Shown here piece by piece: positions 51,441-59,930 of a DNA stretch of 64,000 nucleotides. Origin of the DNA: Polyangiaceae bacterium (lineage in GTDB: Bacteria; Myxococcota_A; Polyangia; Polyangiales; Polyangiaceae); contig JADJYE010000007.1 in the NCBI GenBank assembly GCA_016719945.1, positions 62,001 through 126,000 on the forward strand, written 5' to 3'. The notes below the pieces were generated by a model. It saw nothing but the letters and a program-made list of their open reading frames with translations, was not told the origin of the DNA and made no database searches. The position numbers were made by a program, and so were the translations under genes. Position 1 is the first letter of the stretch. Every line of letters begins with the position of its first letter.

Positions 51441-53369
51441 ATGCGGAGGCATCGGTTCGGCTTCGCGCTGGCGGCGCTCGGGGCGGTCGCGCTCACGAGC
51501 GCGGTGTCGCGCGCAGAAGACTGCGAGCCGGTCGGCGGCTTCACGCCGTGCATCGACGTCGACAACCTGTGGGCCCGACCGGGGAACGCTCCGTTCTTCG
51601 GGACGGGGACCACACTGACCACGCCGCCCGGCCAGGTGGCGTTCGGCCTCGTGGGCTCTTACCAGCGCCGCCCGTACCGCCTCGTCTTGCCGGGCGCCTC
51701 GCTCGAGCCGCGGCAGGTGTACGTCGTCGACAACGCGTTCGACGCGACCTTCCTGTTCGCGCTGGGCGTCACCGAGCAGCTCGAGCTCACCGTGGCGGCC
51801 CCCGTGACGTTCTACCAGGACGGCGCCGGTTATTCGGCGACCAGCGGGTCCGACGAGGCCCTGAGCCGCAGCGTCGTGCGCGATCCACGGCTCGGCGTGC
51901 TGGTCACCTTCCTCGACCGCGATCGCCAAGCCGACGCGAACGGCTTCGCGCTGGCGGGACGGTTCGAGCTCGCCGCGCCGCTGGGCGACGGCGAAGCCTT
52001 CGCAGGCGCCCGCGGTGGCACCTTCGTCCCTGGGGTCACGGCGAGCTACCGGTACGATCGGCTGGAGGCGGCGGCCGAGGTCGGGGCGCGGATCCGACCC
52101 GAGGCTCCTCTCGGCGCCGACGTCTGGGGTACGCAGCTCGTGACTTCGCTGGGCATCAACGTGCGCCTATACGAGCCGCTCGGGCTCTCCGCGTCGGCGG
52201 AGGCGTGGGCGCTGCCGGTGCTCGCCGAACAGTCCGAGGGCTCGAGCATGCTCGTGCCGGCGGAGTGGCTCGCGTCGGTGAGGGCGGCGCCGCTGCTCGC
52301 GGGCGACATCTTCTTCCAGGCGGGCGCGGGCAGCTCGATCCCGCTCACCACGTTCGCAGCGACGTCCCCCGAGGTGCGCGCGGTCTTTGCTTTCGGGTAT
52401 GCGCCGCTCGGCCTCGACTCCGACGTCGACGGGGTGCTCGATCGCGATGACAAGTGCGCCGGGTCACGCGAGGACAAAGACGGCTTCGAGGACGAGGACG
52501 GCTGCCTCGATCCCGACAACGACGGAGATCGCATCCTCGACGCAGACGATCGCTGCCGCGACGCCGCAGAGACCGTCGACGGCTTCAAGGACGACGACGG
52601 CTGCCCCGACCTCGACGACGACAAGGACGGCGTCCCGGACGAGGACGACGCGTGCCGCAACGACGCGGAAGACAAGGACGGCGTCGACGACGCCGACGGC
52701 TGCCCCGACCTCGACGACGACGGCGACGGCATCCCCGACGTGAAGGACACGTGCCCCAAGTCGGCCGAGGACAAGGACGGCTACGCCGACGAGGACGGCT
52801 GCCCCGACCTCGACGACGACGGCGACGGCGTCCCCGACGCGACCGACGCGTGCAAAGGCCAGCTCGAGGACAAGGACTCGTTCGCGGACGACGACGGTTG
52901 CCCCGACCCCGACAACGACCAGGACGGCGTGCTCGACGGCGCGGACATGTGCCCGACCGAGGCCGAGACGCTGGATGGCAAGGCCGACGAGGACGGCTGC
53001 CCCGAGCCCGGCGCCTCGACCCTCGTGCGGCTCGTGGGCGACAGCTTCGTCTTCGACGTTCCGCTGCGCTTCAAGGCAAAGAGCGGGGACCTGTCCGCGG
53101 ACATCGAGCTCAGGCTGGGCCTCGTCGCGAAGCTCGTGAAGGGTCGCGGTCCCGACGTGCTGCTCGTGGTGGAGGGCTTCCCGGACAAGACGAGCGATCC
53201 GGGCGGCGAAGCGCTCGGACTGCGCCGCGCCGCGGCCGCGAAGAAAGCGCTCGTCGCCGCCGGCCTCGCGGGCTCGGCCGTCAACGCGACGAGCGGCGAC
53301 CTGGCTCAGAAGCGTGCCGCCGACGCGCCGCACCTCGAGCTTCGTGTAGTTCGCACGACCGATGACTGA
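51441..53369 (+). CDS. Outer-membrane protein with TSP3 repeats and OmpA-like C-terminus
   Basis: 642 residues. Signal peptide MRRHRFGFALAALGAVALTSAVSRA. Residues ~30-330 form a beta-barrel-like domain (repeated aromatic/hydrophobic strands). About residues 333-525 contain six calcium-binding thrombospondin type-3-like units (DSDVDGVLDRDDKC, DNDGDRILDADDRC, DDDKDGVPDEDDAC, and so on). The end (~530-640: DVPLRFKAKSGDLSADIELRLG, LLVVEGFPDKTSDPGGEALGLRRA) has the OmpA-like peptidoglycan-binding order, with the usual GHTD-type motif altered. The outer membrane is thereby tied to the wall. The PPC-domain gene follows after 7 bases. Confidence 0.87.
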   Translation: MRRHRFGFALAALGAVALTSAVSRAEDCEPVGGFTPCIDVDNLWARPGNAPFFGTGTTLTTPPGQVAFGLVGSYQRRPYRLVLPGASLEPRQVYVVDNAFDATFLFALGVTEQLELTVAAPVTFYQDGAGYSATSGSDEALSRSVVRDPRLGVLVTFLDRDRQADANGFALAGRFELAAPLGDGEAFAGARGGTFVPGVTASYRYDRLEAAAEVGARIRPEAPLGADVWGTQLVTSLGINVRLYEPLGLSASAEAWALPVLAEQSEGSSMLVPAEWLASVRAAPLLAGDIFFQAGAGSSIPLTTFAATSPEVRAVFAFGYAPLGLDSDVDGVLDRDDKCAGSREDKDGFEDEDGCLDPDNDGDRILDADDRCRDAAETVDGFKDDDGCPDLDDDKDGVPDEDDACRNDAEDKDGVDDADGCPDLDDDGDGIPDVKDTCPKSAEDKDGYADEDGCPDLDDDGDGVPDATDACKGQLEDKDSFADDDGCPDPDNDQDGVLDGADMCPTEAETLDGKADEDGCPEPGASTLVRLVGDSFVFDVPLRFKAKSGDLSADIELRLGLVAKLVKGRGPDVLLVVEGFPDKTSDPGGEALGLRRAAAAKKALVAAGLAGSAVNATSGDLAQKRAADAPHLELRVVRTTDD

Positions 53370-53376
53370 GGGAGCT

Positions 53377-54156
53377 ATGAAGCAGACCGTCGAGATGAGC
53401 GAGCTCTGGGGCTGGGTGATGTGGACCCCCAGCCCCGGCAGCGAGCTGGTCGCGCTCATTCGCCAGCTGGAGGGCACCTTCCCCGCTCCGGCGTGGGTCG
53501 AAGGTTACGGCGAGGTCAAAGATCCCGTCGTGCTCACGCAGTCGGACGTGGGCGGACGCTACGAGCGCAGGCTCTCGGGCACCTGGGATCTGCTCTCGCT
53601 GCGCGGCTCGCCCAAAGGCGAGCTCTACGCGCTGCTCGCGCGCGACTCCTCGAGTGGCCCGCAGCAGATCGGCGGGCTGCTCGCGGGCGCGGTCGTGCAC
53701 AGCGCCACCCTGCGCGTGGGCGCCGCGCTGCCCGCCTCGACGACGGCCCCTGCCCAGCCCGCAGACGGCGACCGGCCCACGCTGGCCGCCGCGCCCCCCT
53801 CAGCGTTCGCCCAAACGGCCCCGGAGCCGTCGCTCGGCGCTGGAGCGTCCGACACCCGCCCTGCGCCCGCGACCGCGGCCCCATCTTCTCCGGGAACGGT
53901 CGTCGCGCCCACGAACATCCCGAAGCGCCCGCAGGTGCGCGAATTGGGCGTCGAGACGTACCCCGAGGAGGGTGACATCGTGACGCACTTCGCGTTCGGT
54001 CGCTGCCTCGTGCTCTTCAGCGACGGAGAGCGGCTGCGGCTGCAGCAGGAGCGGGACAGCCGCGTGCGCGAGGTCGCGATGAGCATGCTGAAGGTCTCGT
54101 CGCCGACGGTCGACGAGAGCGGCAAGCGCCTCTGGGACCTGGCCCGGAAGAACTGA
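53377..54156 (+). CDS. PPC/DUF296-like domain protein with extra C-terminal module
   Basis: I start at the ATG at 53377 (259 residues); an ATG at 53362 would overlap the previous stop, but GAGG-GAGCT precedes 53377 well. Residues ~5-115 resemble the PPC (DUF296) fold: GSELVALIRQLEGTF, VEGYGEVKDPVVL, RLSGTWDLLSLRGSPKGE, and QIGGLLAGAVVHSATLRVG. PPC proteins bind DNA in plants and are of unclear role in bacteria. A Pro/Ala linker (~120-175) leads to an unrecognised ~80-residue part (EEGDIVTHFAFGRCLVLFSDGERLRLQQERDSRVREV). It is in the operon with the OmpA-like gene. Confidence 0.65.
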   Translation: MKQTVEMSELWGWVMWTPSPGSELVALIRQLEGTFPAPAWVEGYGEVKDPVVLTQSDVGGRYERRLSGTWDLLSLRGSPKGELYALLARDSSSGPQQIGGLLAGAVVHSATLRVGAALPASTTAPAQPADGDRPTLAAAPPSAFAQTAPEPSLGAGASDTRPAPATAAPSSPGTVVAPTNIPKRPQVRELGVETYPEEGDIVTHFAFGRCLVLFSDGERLRLQQERDSRVREVAMSMLKVSSPTVDESGKRLWDLARKN

Positions 54157-54165
54157 TCTTTTTCC

Positions 54166-54524
54166 CGCGCGCCCGCTACCGCGGGGTCCCCTTCGGTTGC
54201 TTCCGCGCCCTTCGGGCGCACGCAAACCGGCGCGGGGATTGAGAGCTAGCTCCGCGCGCCCGCTACCGCGGGTCCCTTCGGTTTGCTTCCGCGCCCTTCG
54301 GGCGCACGCAAACCGGCGCGTATTGAGAGCTCCGCGCGCCCGCTACCGCGGGTCCCTTCGGCTTGCTTCCGCGCCCTACGGGCGCACGCAAACCGGCGCG
54401 TATTGAGAGCTCCGCGCGCCCGCTACCGCGGGTCCCTTCGGTTTGCTTCCGCGCCCTACGGGCGCACGCAAACCGGCGCGGGGATTGAGAGCTAGCTCCG
54501 CGCGCCCGCTACCGCGGGTCCCTT
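54166..54524 (+). repeat. Tandem array of ~80/87-base hairpin-bearing repeats
   Basis: Four full units and a partial fifth, starting with CGCGCGCCCGCT at 54166, 54253, 54333, 54413 and 54499. Spacing is 87, 80, 80, 86. Each full unit has the same nested hairpin: outer CGGTTTGC with GCAAACCG (8 bp, degraded in units 1 and 3), inner GCGCC with GGCGC around CTTCG (units 1, 2) or CTACG (3, 4). Units differ in a spacer: GGGGATTGAGAGCTAGCTCC or TATTGAGAGCTCC. It fills the convergent gap between the PPC and OPX genes. Confidence 0.93.
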
Positions 54525-54532
54525 TTGCGGGC

Positions 54533-55141
54533 CTAGATCGGCGACTTCTTCACCTCGACGTAGTCGCCCGCTTGGAGCAGCACGTCCGAGATGCGACCGT
54601 CGCGGATGTCGTCGTAGTCGACCGAGTCGACGACGGTCTTCCCCTCGAGCGTCTTGCGCTGGATGATGATGTTGTCGTCGTCGGCGATGTCGGTGAAGCC
54701 GCCGGCGAGGGAGATGAGCTTCTGCAGCCCCATGCCCGACTCGAGGGGGTACGAGTCGGGCTTCTTCACCTGGCCGATGATGCTCACGCGCTTCGAGAAG
54801 TACCCTCGCACGACGACGCTCACCTGAGGGTCGGTGTAGAAGTTCTTCGTGATGAGCCGCTCACGCACGAGCTGCTCGATCTCGTTCGGCTCGAGGCCCA
54901 CCACGACCGTCGGGCCGATGAACGGGACGTTCACGGTGCCGTCCGGCGCGACCTTGAACTCGCTCGGCAGATCGGTGCCGCCCTCGACCCGGGCGCCCAC
55001 GATCCGAATCTCGAGCATGTCGCCCTGCCCGAGCGTCGTGAAGTTCATGGGCTTGGGGAGGTTTGGCACCCGGCCCGGCCCGCTCTGACAACCGGCGAGC
55101 AGCGCGGCGCTCGTGAGGAGCGCCGCCACGAGGGCCCGCAT
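54533..55141 (-). CDS. Short polysaccharide export (OPX, Wza-type) lipoprotein
   Basis: 202 residues. The ATG at 55141 overlaps the stop of the upstream barrel gene by one base (TGATG), which fixes the start; the longer in-frame start is spurious. Signal MRALVAALLTSAALLAGC, lipobox LAGC. PES domain FTTLGQGDMLEIRIVGARVEGG ... FKVAPDGTVNVPFIGPTVVVGL; then SLBB-like VSVVVRGYFSKRVSIIGQVKKPDSYPL ... GDYVEVKKSPI, where it ends. It lacks the C-terminal outer-membrane helix of Wza (379 residues), so it cannot make its own pore. The adjacent barrel probably supplies it. Confidence 0.92.
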   Translation of the reverse strand: MRALVAALLTSAALLAGCQSGPGRVPNLPKPMNFTTLGQGDMLEIRIVGARVEGGTDLPSEFKVAPDGTVNVPFIGPTVVVGLEPNEIEQLVRERLITKNFYTDPQVSVVVRGYFSKRVSIIGQVKKPDSYPLESGMGLQKLISLAGGFTDIADDDNIIIQRKTLEGKTVVDSVDYDDIRDGRISDVLLQAGDYVEVKKSPI

Positions 55142-56499
55142 CACCACATCAGGCGCGCGCCGATGAACGCTTGAATTCGCTGCCACTGGAGATCTTCCGA
55201 CGCGCCCGAGGACGACACCGTCTCGTCGGTGATGTTGGTGTCGTATCGCACGGTGGCGTTCACGCCGAAGAAGTCGACGATGCGATACTCGCCGAACACC
55301 GACGGGTCGATGCGGATCGACGTGTAACCGTCGCTGCCGAGGTACTCGATCGGGGGGTGGATGACCGCGGCCACGCCGGCGTCGACGACGAGCAGGAAGC
55401 GGCCCGCGAACATGTACGAGAACTTCAGGTACCCGCGGTTGATCTCCTCGAACGTGCCGATGTAGCTGTCCGCGAAGTCTCGATAGAAGCCGGCGGCGAG
55501 CGAGGAGAGCGAGAGCGACGCGGCCTGAGGATCGGTCGAGGGTGAGGGCGTGATCAGCCACTTCACCTCGGCGTGGCCGATGAAGCTGTCGAAGTCTTCC
55601 TGGGGGGTCGGCGTGTAGAAGCTCGCGCCCCAGCCGCCCATCACCATCAGGGCGAACGAGTTCGTGATCAGGCCGTTGTAGCCGATGCGGGCGCGCATCG
55701 GGTGCGAGCCAGTCTTGTTGCTACCTTCGTCACCGTACGTGATGATCCCGAAGCGGCCGTCGAACGTGAGCGCAGAGCGGGGCAGGAAGCGCCATCGGCC
55801 ACGAGTCGTGAACTCGTGATTGAAGTTGTTGAGGTTCGTGAACGCGTCGGCCTCGAAGAAGGTCCCGATGAAGTTGTAGCCGAACCGCCAGTCGAAGGTG
55901 CCGCCGCCGGGGGCGAAGCCGATCTCGGCGCCGCCGTCAGGGATGAGCCGGTTGAAGCTCTCGGCTTGGACGCCCGCGTTGGACGCCTCGATGTTGCGCG
56001 TGAACCCGCCGTGGACGCTGCCGAACACGACCCGCCCGGGGGCGAAGTCGACGTTGAAGTCGACCCGGCCGCCGACGTTGCGGTTCTCGGCCATGGCGTC
56101 CTTGCCGGCCTGGCTGCCGGAGACCGGGAAGAACTCGTCGTACGTGGCGTGGATGCCTGCTCGGAACGCGACCCAAGGCTGCGCGGTGCCCGGCTCTCGG
56201 CGCTGGGGGCCGAGGGTGGACACGGAGAACGAAGGCGTCACCCGCAGGCGCATCGCGCCGATCGGGTCTTCGTCGTCGCCGCGATAGAAGTAGTTCGAGT
56301 CGTAGCCGAACTCGGCGGCGATTCCGGGGTGGAGCTCGAAGTCGCCGACCTGGAAGCCAGGCCCCTCGGTGTAGCGACGATCCGCGAGCCATGGCTGCGT
56401 CTGCGCCTCCGCGGTGGCCGGAAGGGCCAGCAGAGCGAGGGACGCCGCCGAAGTGGCCAGCGCAAGTTTGAAGGTCGCGAAGAAAGGGGATCGACTCAT
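55141..56499 (-). CDS. Outer-membrane beta-barrel, likely OPX partner
   Basis: 452 residues from ATG 56499 (MSRSPFFATFKLALATS); an upstream frame to 56565 is not family-like. Signal peptide to about residue 32 (TAEAQ). The mature protein starts FELHPGIAAEFGYDSNYFYRGDDEDP and runs through ~16-18 amphipathic strands to a final RIQAFIGARLMW with an aromatic last residue, the hallmark of outer-membrane barrels. Gene order (barrel then short OPX, overlapping by one base) matches the myxobacterial barrel/OPX pairs known for exopolysaccharide, spore coat and biosurfactant export. Which polymer is exported cannot be read here. Confidence 0.82.
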   Translation of the reverse strand: MSRSPFFATFKLALATSAASLALLALPATAEAQTQPWLADRRYTEGPGFQVGDFELHPGIAAEFGYDSNYFYRGDDEDPIGAMRLRVTPSFSVSTLGPQRREPGTAQPWVAFRAGIHATYDEFFPVSGSQAGKDAMAENRNVGGRVDFNVDFAPGRVVFGSVHGGFTRNIEASNAGVQAESFNRLIPDGGAEIGFAPGGGTFDWRFGYNFIGTFFEADAFTNLNNFNHEFTTRGRWRFLPRSALTFDGRFGIITYGDEGSNKTGSHPMRARIGYNGLITNSFALMVMGGWGASFYTPTPQEDFDSFIGHAEVKWLITPSPSTDPQAASLSLSSLAAGFYRDFADSYIGTFEEINRGYLKFSYMFAGRFLLVVDAGVAAVIHPPIEYLGSDGYTSIRIDPSVFGEYRIVDFFGVNATVRYDTNITDETVSSSGASEDLQWQRIQAFIGARLMW

Positions 56500-56682
56500 G
56501 CCCGCTCGGACGCTGGTAAGGCTCGTCGACTGCACCGGCGCGCGCCTCGCGATGACGACGAGCACCGTTTGGGCCGCGGGAGGGGCACAGGCCCCACCCT
56601 CGACATGGATGGGCGTTTAGCCCGAAGCCGTTGCGCGTTCAATCCTTGGAAACACCATCACGACTGACGAGGCCGATCGCGC

Positions 56683-57264
56683 CTACTTCGTGCAGCTCGC
56701 GCAGCCCGGAGGCTCCGCGACGATGGAGAAGTTGGGATACTCGGAGGGGTCTTCCGCCGGGAGATCCTTGTCGATCGTGATCTTGACGTCGGACACCCCA
56801 ACGACTCCGACCTCTTCACCGACACACTGGTTCGCCTCGGTCGTGAGCTGATCGCTGCGTTGGCGCAGCACGCTCAGGATGGTGAAGTCGTGGGTCGCGA
56901 GGTCGCCGTCGCCGCGCTTCACCGCCGCAGCGAGCGAATCGCGGCGCTCCTGGGCGGAAGAGATGGCGACGTTCAGCTGCGTGAGCTTGTCGTTCAAGCA
57001 CAGGGTCTTGACGACGTCGCGCTGCTCGCGAGCCTCCATCAGCTGGCGCCGGACGTTTGAGCGGGCCTGCTCCATTCGGGCGAGGTCGGCGTCGGCCTGG
57101 GCGAGCTGCTCTTGGGGTGAAAGCGTCACCTGGCGCTGCAGACCTGCGTTGGGGTCAGGCGCGGGAGGCGCAGGCGTGGTGCCTTGGGCGACGGCGACGC
57201 CGTGACCCACCGCCAGGGTGAGAACGATAGCGGCGGCGAAGCGTAGTTTCCTGGCGCGGTCCAT
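56683..57264 (-). CDS. Exported coiled-coil-like protein
   Basis: 193 residues. Signal MDRARKLRFAAAIVLTLAVGHGVAVAQ, cut near 27. Residues ~50-125 are a helical heptad region (QEQLAQADADLARMEQARSNVRRQLMEAREQRDVVKTLCLNDKLTQLNVAISSAQERRDSL). The C-terminus has a Cys pair (CASC in EPPGCASCTK) and another Cys (NQCVGEE). No family named. It is the last gene of the Glt/Nfs-like cluster, 225 bases after the AgmX/PglI-type gene, so it may have its own promoter or be coupled weakly. Confidence 0.7.
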   Translation of the reverse strand: MDRARKLRFAAAIVLTLAVGHGVAVAQGTTPAPPAPDPNAGLQRQVTLSPQEQLAQADADLARMEQARSNVRRQLMEAREQRDVVKTLCLNDKLTQLNVAISSAQERRDSLAAAVKRGDGDLATHDFTILSVLRQRSDQLTTEANQCVGEEVGVVGVSDVKITIDKDLPAEDPSEYPNFSIVAEPPGCASCTK

Positions 57265-57430
57265 GGAGGCCCTCCGGAGAGTCGTACGAAGCCTAGCGAC
57301 CCCAGCCTCGCGGTGTCAACGCGAAGACCGGGGTATTTCAGGTAGGTGCCCAGCCGAAGCGAAACGTTCAGCGTGGCTCCCTGGAATCGCTGGGTCGAGC
57401 TCGAAGCCAGAAATGGGGGGGGATGACCCA

Positions 57431-57470
57431 GGGAAATGAAGAGCGGCCGAAGGCTCGCGCCGTCGGCCGC
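57431..57470 (-). terminator. Likely intrinsic terminator after the AgmX/PglI gene
   Basis: GCGGCCGA (57443-57450) pairs with TCGGCCGC (57463-57470), and an inner GGC/GCC extends the stem. On the minus strand, reading away from the gene, it is followed by TCTTCATTTCCC, a T-rich stretch. It begins 20 bases after the stop codon. Confidence 0.55.
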
Positions 57471-57489
57471 ACTCCCACGAACCACCCTG

Positions 57490-58944
57490 TTACTGCTGAG
57501 GGAAGAACGAGACCGGGATGACGACGGTCGCGCCGCCGCCGTCCGGCTTGTCGAAGGTGCGGCTCGACACGACGCCCGCGACGCAGCTGGTGACGGTGCC
57601 AGAGAGGCCACCGCCGCCACTGGGGCTGGCGCCGAGGACCTCGCCGTTCGGCCCGATCTTGGCGGTGATCTTCACGGACCCCTTCATGTTGGGGTCTTCG
57701 GCGAGGCCCCGCTGGTAGCAGCGACGGAAGCCGGCGGCCATGCCAGCCACGACCGCGCCGGCGTTGCCGACGCTGCCGCCGGACACCGAGGCGCCGCCCA
57801 TCGAGACGTTGCCCTTCGGCCCCTCGACCTTCTTCGCGCTGCCCACGGTGGCGGTCGACTCGCCCTTGCCCGTATTGCCGGTGCCCGAGATGCCGCCGCC
57901 GCCGCCCGCGCCGGGGGTGAACTCGCCTTTGCCGCCGCCGCCGACGTTGAGATCGCCGATCTTGCCCTTGCCCGCGCCATAGTTGGACGCAGCGGCGTCG
58001 TTCATGAGCTGCATGCTCACGTTGCCGTCCCGCAGGACGTTGTCGGTCGAGACGCCGCGCGAGTTCAGCGCGGAGAGCATGCCGAGATCGAGCGACGCGA
58101 GCTCGTTGGAGATCGCGGTCTTGCGCGCCTCCGACATCGCACCGGGGCCAGCCTTGCCCTGCCCCGGAGCCTTGCCGGAGCTCTTGCTCGTGTTCGTCGC
58201 GGCCTTCTTCTCTTCTTTGGCCTCGGCCGTGGCGGTGCCCGTGGCGACGGCCTCGGCGACCTGCTCCTCCTTCTCCTCCGGCTCGGGCGGGGGAGGCAGG
58301 TTCTTCACGGTCTCGACCAGCTGCTTGATCTTGTAGTCCTCGTCGACGGGAGGATCCATCCAGTCGGAGTAGATCGAGCCGATCAGGCCGAAATGGAACA
58401 GGAACGAGAACGCGGCGATGATCGTCGTCGTCCAGTCGATCGTGAGCCCGCTCTTCACCGACACCGGGAGCTGAGGCCGAGGCTGAACGGGAGGTGGCGC
58501 GACGAACTGGAAGAGGAACGTGGTCTCACCGACGACGACCTTCCCGCGGGCGTCGTCGTTGAGAGAGACCTGGTAGGCCTGCACCGGCCCCTGTTGGACC
58601 CGGCGCGCCTGGCCGCGCAACGCCGCGAGATCGCTGATGCCTGTCTTCAGCGCGACGCGGCCGGTCATGCCGTCGATGAAGTTGAGGCAGTAGTCGTTCC
58701 CCACCAGCTCGAAGAGCTTGAACGTGGGCGGGAGCGACTTGGTCGGCAGCACGAACGTGCTCTTCTCACTGGGGCCGACGGTGACGTGGGTGCGCTGCTT
58801 GATGACGCGCTCCTCGATGACCTTTCCGCCCTGGACCAGGCCGATGCGGAGCACCTTGGGGCCGGTCGCTTGGGGCATCGCCCGCATGACGGCGGTCATT
58901 TGACCGGGCCGTTGCGGCTGAGGGGCGAGCTGAGGCTGGGTCAT
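57490..58944 (-). CDS. AgmX/PglI-type TonB-like protein (GltG-like)
   Basis: 484 residues from ATG 58944 (MTQPQLAPQPQRP). An FHA-like N-terminal domain (~28-155: KVLRIGLVQGGKVIEERVIKQRTHVTVGPSEKSTF ... LVGNDYCLNFIDGMTGRVAL) is cytoplasmic. A membrane helix follows (~180-200, TTTIIAAFSFLFHFGLIG). Then a periplasmic Pro/Glu linker (PPPPEPEEKEE), an Ala/Gly-rich stretch, and the AgmX/PglI C-terminal, TonB-like domain (~395-484: RRCYQRGLAEDPNMKGSVKITAKIGPNGEV ... CVAGVVSSRTFDKPDGGGATVVIPVSFF). This fits GltG/PglI of the Glt gliding complex or its Nfs homologue. Confidence 0.85.
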   Translation of the reverse strand: MTQPQLAPQPQRPGQMTAVMRAMPQATGPKVLRIGLVQGGKVIEERVIKQRTHVTVGPSEKSTFVLPTKSLPPTFKLFELVGNDYCLNFIDGMTGRVALKTGISDLAALRGQARRVQQGPVQAYQVSLNDDARGKVVVGETTFLFQFVAPPPVQPRPQLPVSVKSGLTIDWTTTIIAAFSFLFHFGLIGSIYSDWMDPPVDEDYKIKQLVETVKNLPPPPEPEEKEEQVAEAVATGTATAEAKEEKKAATNTSKSSGKAPGQGKAGPGAMSEARKTAISNELASLDLGMLSALNSRGVSTDNVLRDGNVSMQLMNDAAASNYGAGKGKIGDLNVGGGGKGEFTPGAGGGGGISGTGNTGKGESTATVGSAKKVEGPKGNVSMGGASVSGGSVGNAGAVVAGMAAGFRRCYQRGLAEDPNMKGSVKITAKIGPNGEVLGASPSGGGGLSGTVTSCVAGVVSSRTFDKPDGGGATVVIPVSFFPQQ

Positions 58945-59061
58945 GGAAGAAAAGGCCTCCGAGCCTGGACAGGGTTGCTCAAGGTCTGACGCACGGACCC
59001 GAGCCGAAGTTCCGAACGAAAGAGTACACGGCACAAGATTGTCGGTCCAGGTTGGACCCGG

Positions 59062-59607
59062 TCACCGGCGGCCTCGCTTCGGAGGGCTGGGGTCGCGCGG
59101 GGCACCCGCTGGGGGACCGATGAGCAGGTCGATCAGCGAGTCGACGTGCCTTCGCTGGTCGCGCTCCACCTCTTGGGCGCGTCGGTCGACGGCGGCCAGG
59201 CTGCCGGCGGCGAAGAACGTCACGATCAGGGCAGCGGCCGCGGTGGCGTGGGCTCCGGCGATCAGCGCCCAGGCGGCTGCGAGCACCCCCCCGAGCACCT
59301 CGAGGCGAACGGCCGCCGCCGACCACCGCGCGCGGGCGGCGTACCGCCCCGCGATCTCGCCCACGGCCTCGCTCACCACGTCGGTCCGCTCGAGCTCGGA
59401 CGGTGCCTCCGCGACCGCGCGGGCGAGCTGCCCCTCCCAGGTCGACGGGTCGGCCTCACGAGCCGCGAGCGCGGGGCGCTCGGAGACGGGCGCCCGCTTG
59501 AGCGCGGTCAAAAGGCGCGGCACCCCCGGAGACGGCGCCGCACGGAGCGCGCGGAGCTGGCCGAGGCCCAGCGCCGTCGCGCCCGCGGTCACCAGGACCA
59601 CGACCAC
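59062..59607 (-). CDS. Membrane protein of the Glt/Nfs-like operon, unknown
   Basis: 181 residues from GTG 59607. One N-terminal membrane helix (VVVLVTAGATALGLGQL), a polar Ala/Arg-rich loop (~25-95) and a pair of helices (~100-140: VLGGVLAAAWALIAGAHATAAAALIVTFFAAGSLA). A charged tail follows with DRRAQEVERDQRRHVDSLIDLLIG. The topology recalls the MotA/TolQ/ExbB-type proton-channel proteins that power Glt motors, but no channel signature was found, so I leave it unassigned. It starts 20 bases after the preceding gene, so it is in the operon. Confidence 0.65.
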   Translation of the reverse strand: MVVVLVTAGATALGLGQLRALRAAPSPGVPRLLTALKRAPVSERPALAAREADPSTWEGQLARAVAEAPSELERTDVVSEAVGEIAGRYAARARWSAAAVRLEVLGGVLAAAWALIAGAHATAAAALIVTFFAAGSLAAVDRRAQEVERDQRRHVDSLIDLLIGPPAGAPRDPSPPKRGRR

Positions 59608-59627
59608 GAGCGGCGCGATCGCAGCGC

Positions 59628-59900
59628 TCAGAAGGGGTCCTTGTAGATGGCCTTCTCGATGCGCTCGAGGAAGGGTTGGCTGAGCTCGGCGAGCGTCAGC
59701 TTGGGCTGGATGCGGCTCACATCGACCGCGGCGATCGGGCGCTGGATTCGGCCCGTGATGGTCACCTCGGCCACCGTGATCACGCCTCGGCCCTCCTTCG
59801 GAGGGTCTTCCTGTGCGGCTGCCTCACCCGCGCTGAGGAAGGCTCCGAGACCGACGAGCCCAGCGAGGACGCTGGCGGCAAATCTGGAACGATGCTTCAT
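59628..59900 (-). CDS. Small exported protein of the Glt/Nfs-like operon
   Basis: 90 residues. Signal peptide MKHRSRFAASVLAGLVGLGAFLSAGEAAAQ. The mature ~60 residues (GVITVAEVTITGRIQRPIAAVDVSRIQPKLTLAELSQPFLERIEKAI) resemble a periplasmic strand/helix module. Its position between the TPR lipoprotein and the membrane/TonB-like genes matches that of gltF in the M. xanthus glt cluster, but I cannot show homology. Spacing to the TPR gene is 30 bases, so co-transcribed. Confidence 0.7.
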   Translation of the reverse strand: MKHRSRFAASVLAGLVGLGAFLSAGEAAAQEDPPKEGRGVITVAEVTITGRIQRPIAAVDVSRIQPKLTLAELSQPFLERIEKAIYKDPF

Positions 59901-59930
59901 GGGTCTCTCCTTCTTACTGCCTGGGAGGCG

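Noticed and set aside
54197..54495. Short open frames in the tandem repeats
   Set aside because: They simply translate the repeat (LRAHANRR and so on); no start region or independent evidence for a peptide.
54166..54524. CRISPR-like array
   Set aside because: Units are 80-87 bases and nearly identical throughout; there are no unique spacers between short repeats, and no cas gene is in the window.
59062..59607. Assignment as a TolQ/ExbB/MotA proton channel
   Set aside because: Topology is suggestive, but no conserved channel signature is visible; left as unknown.
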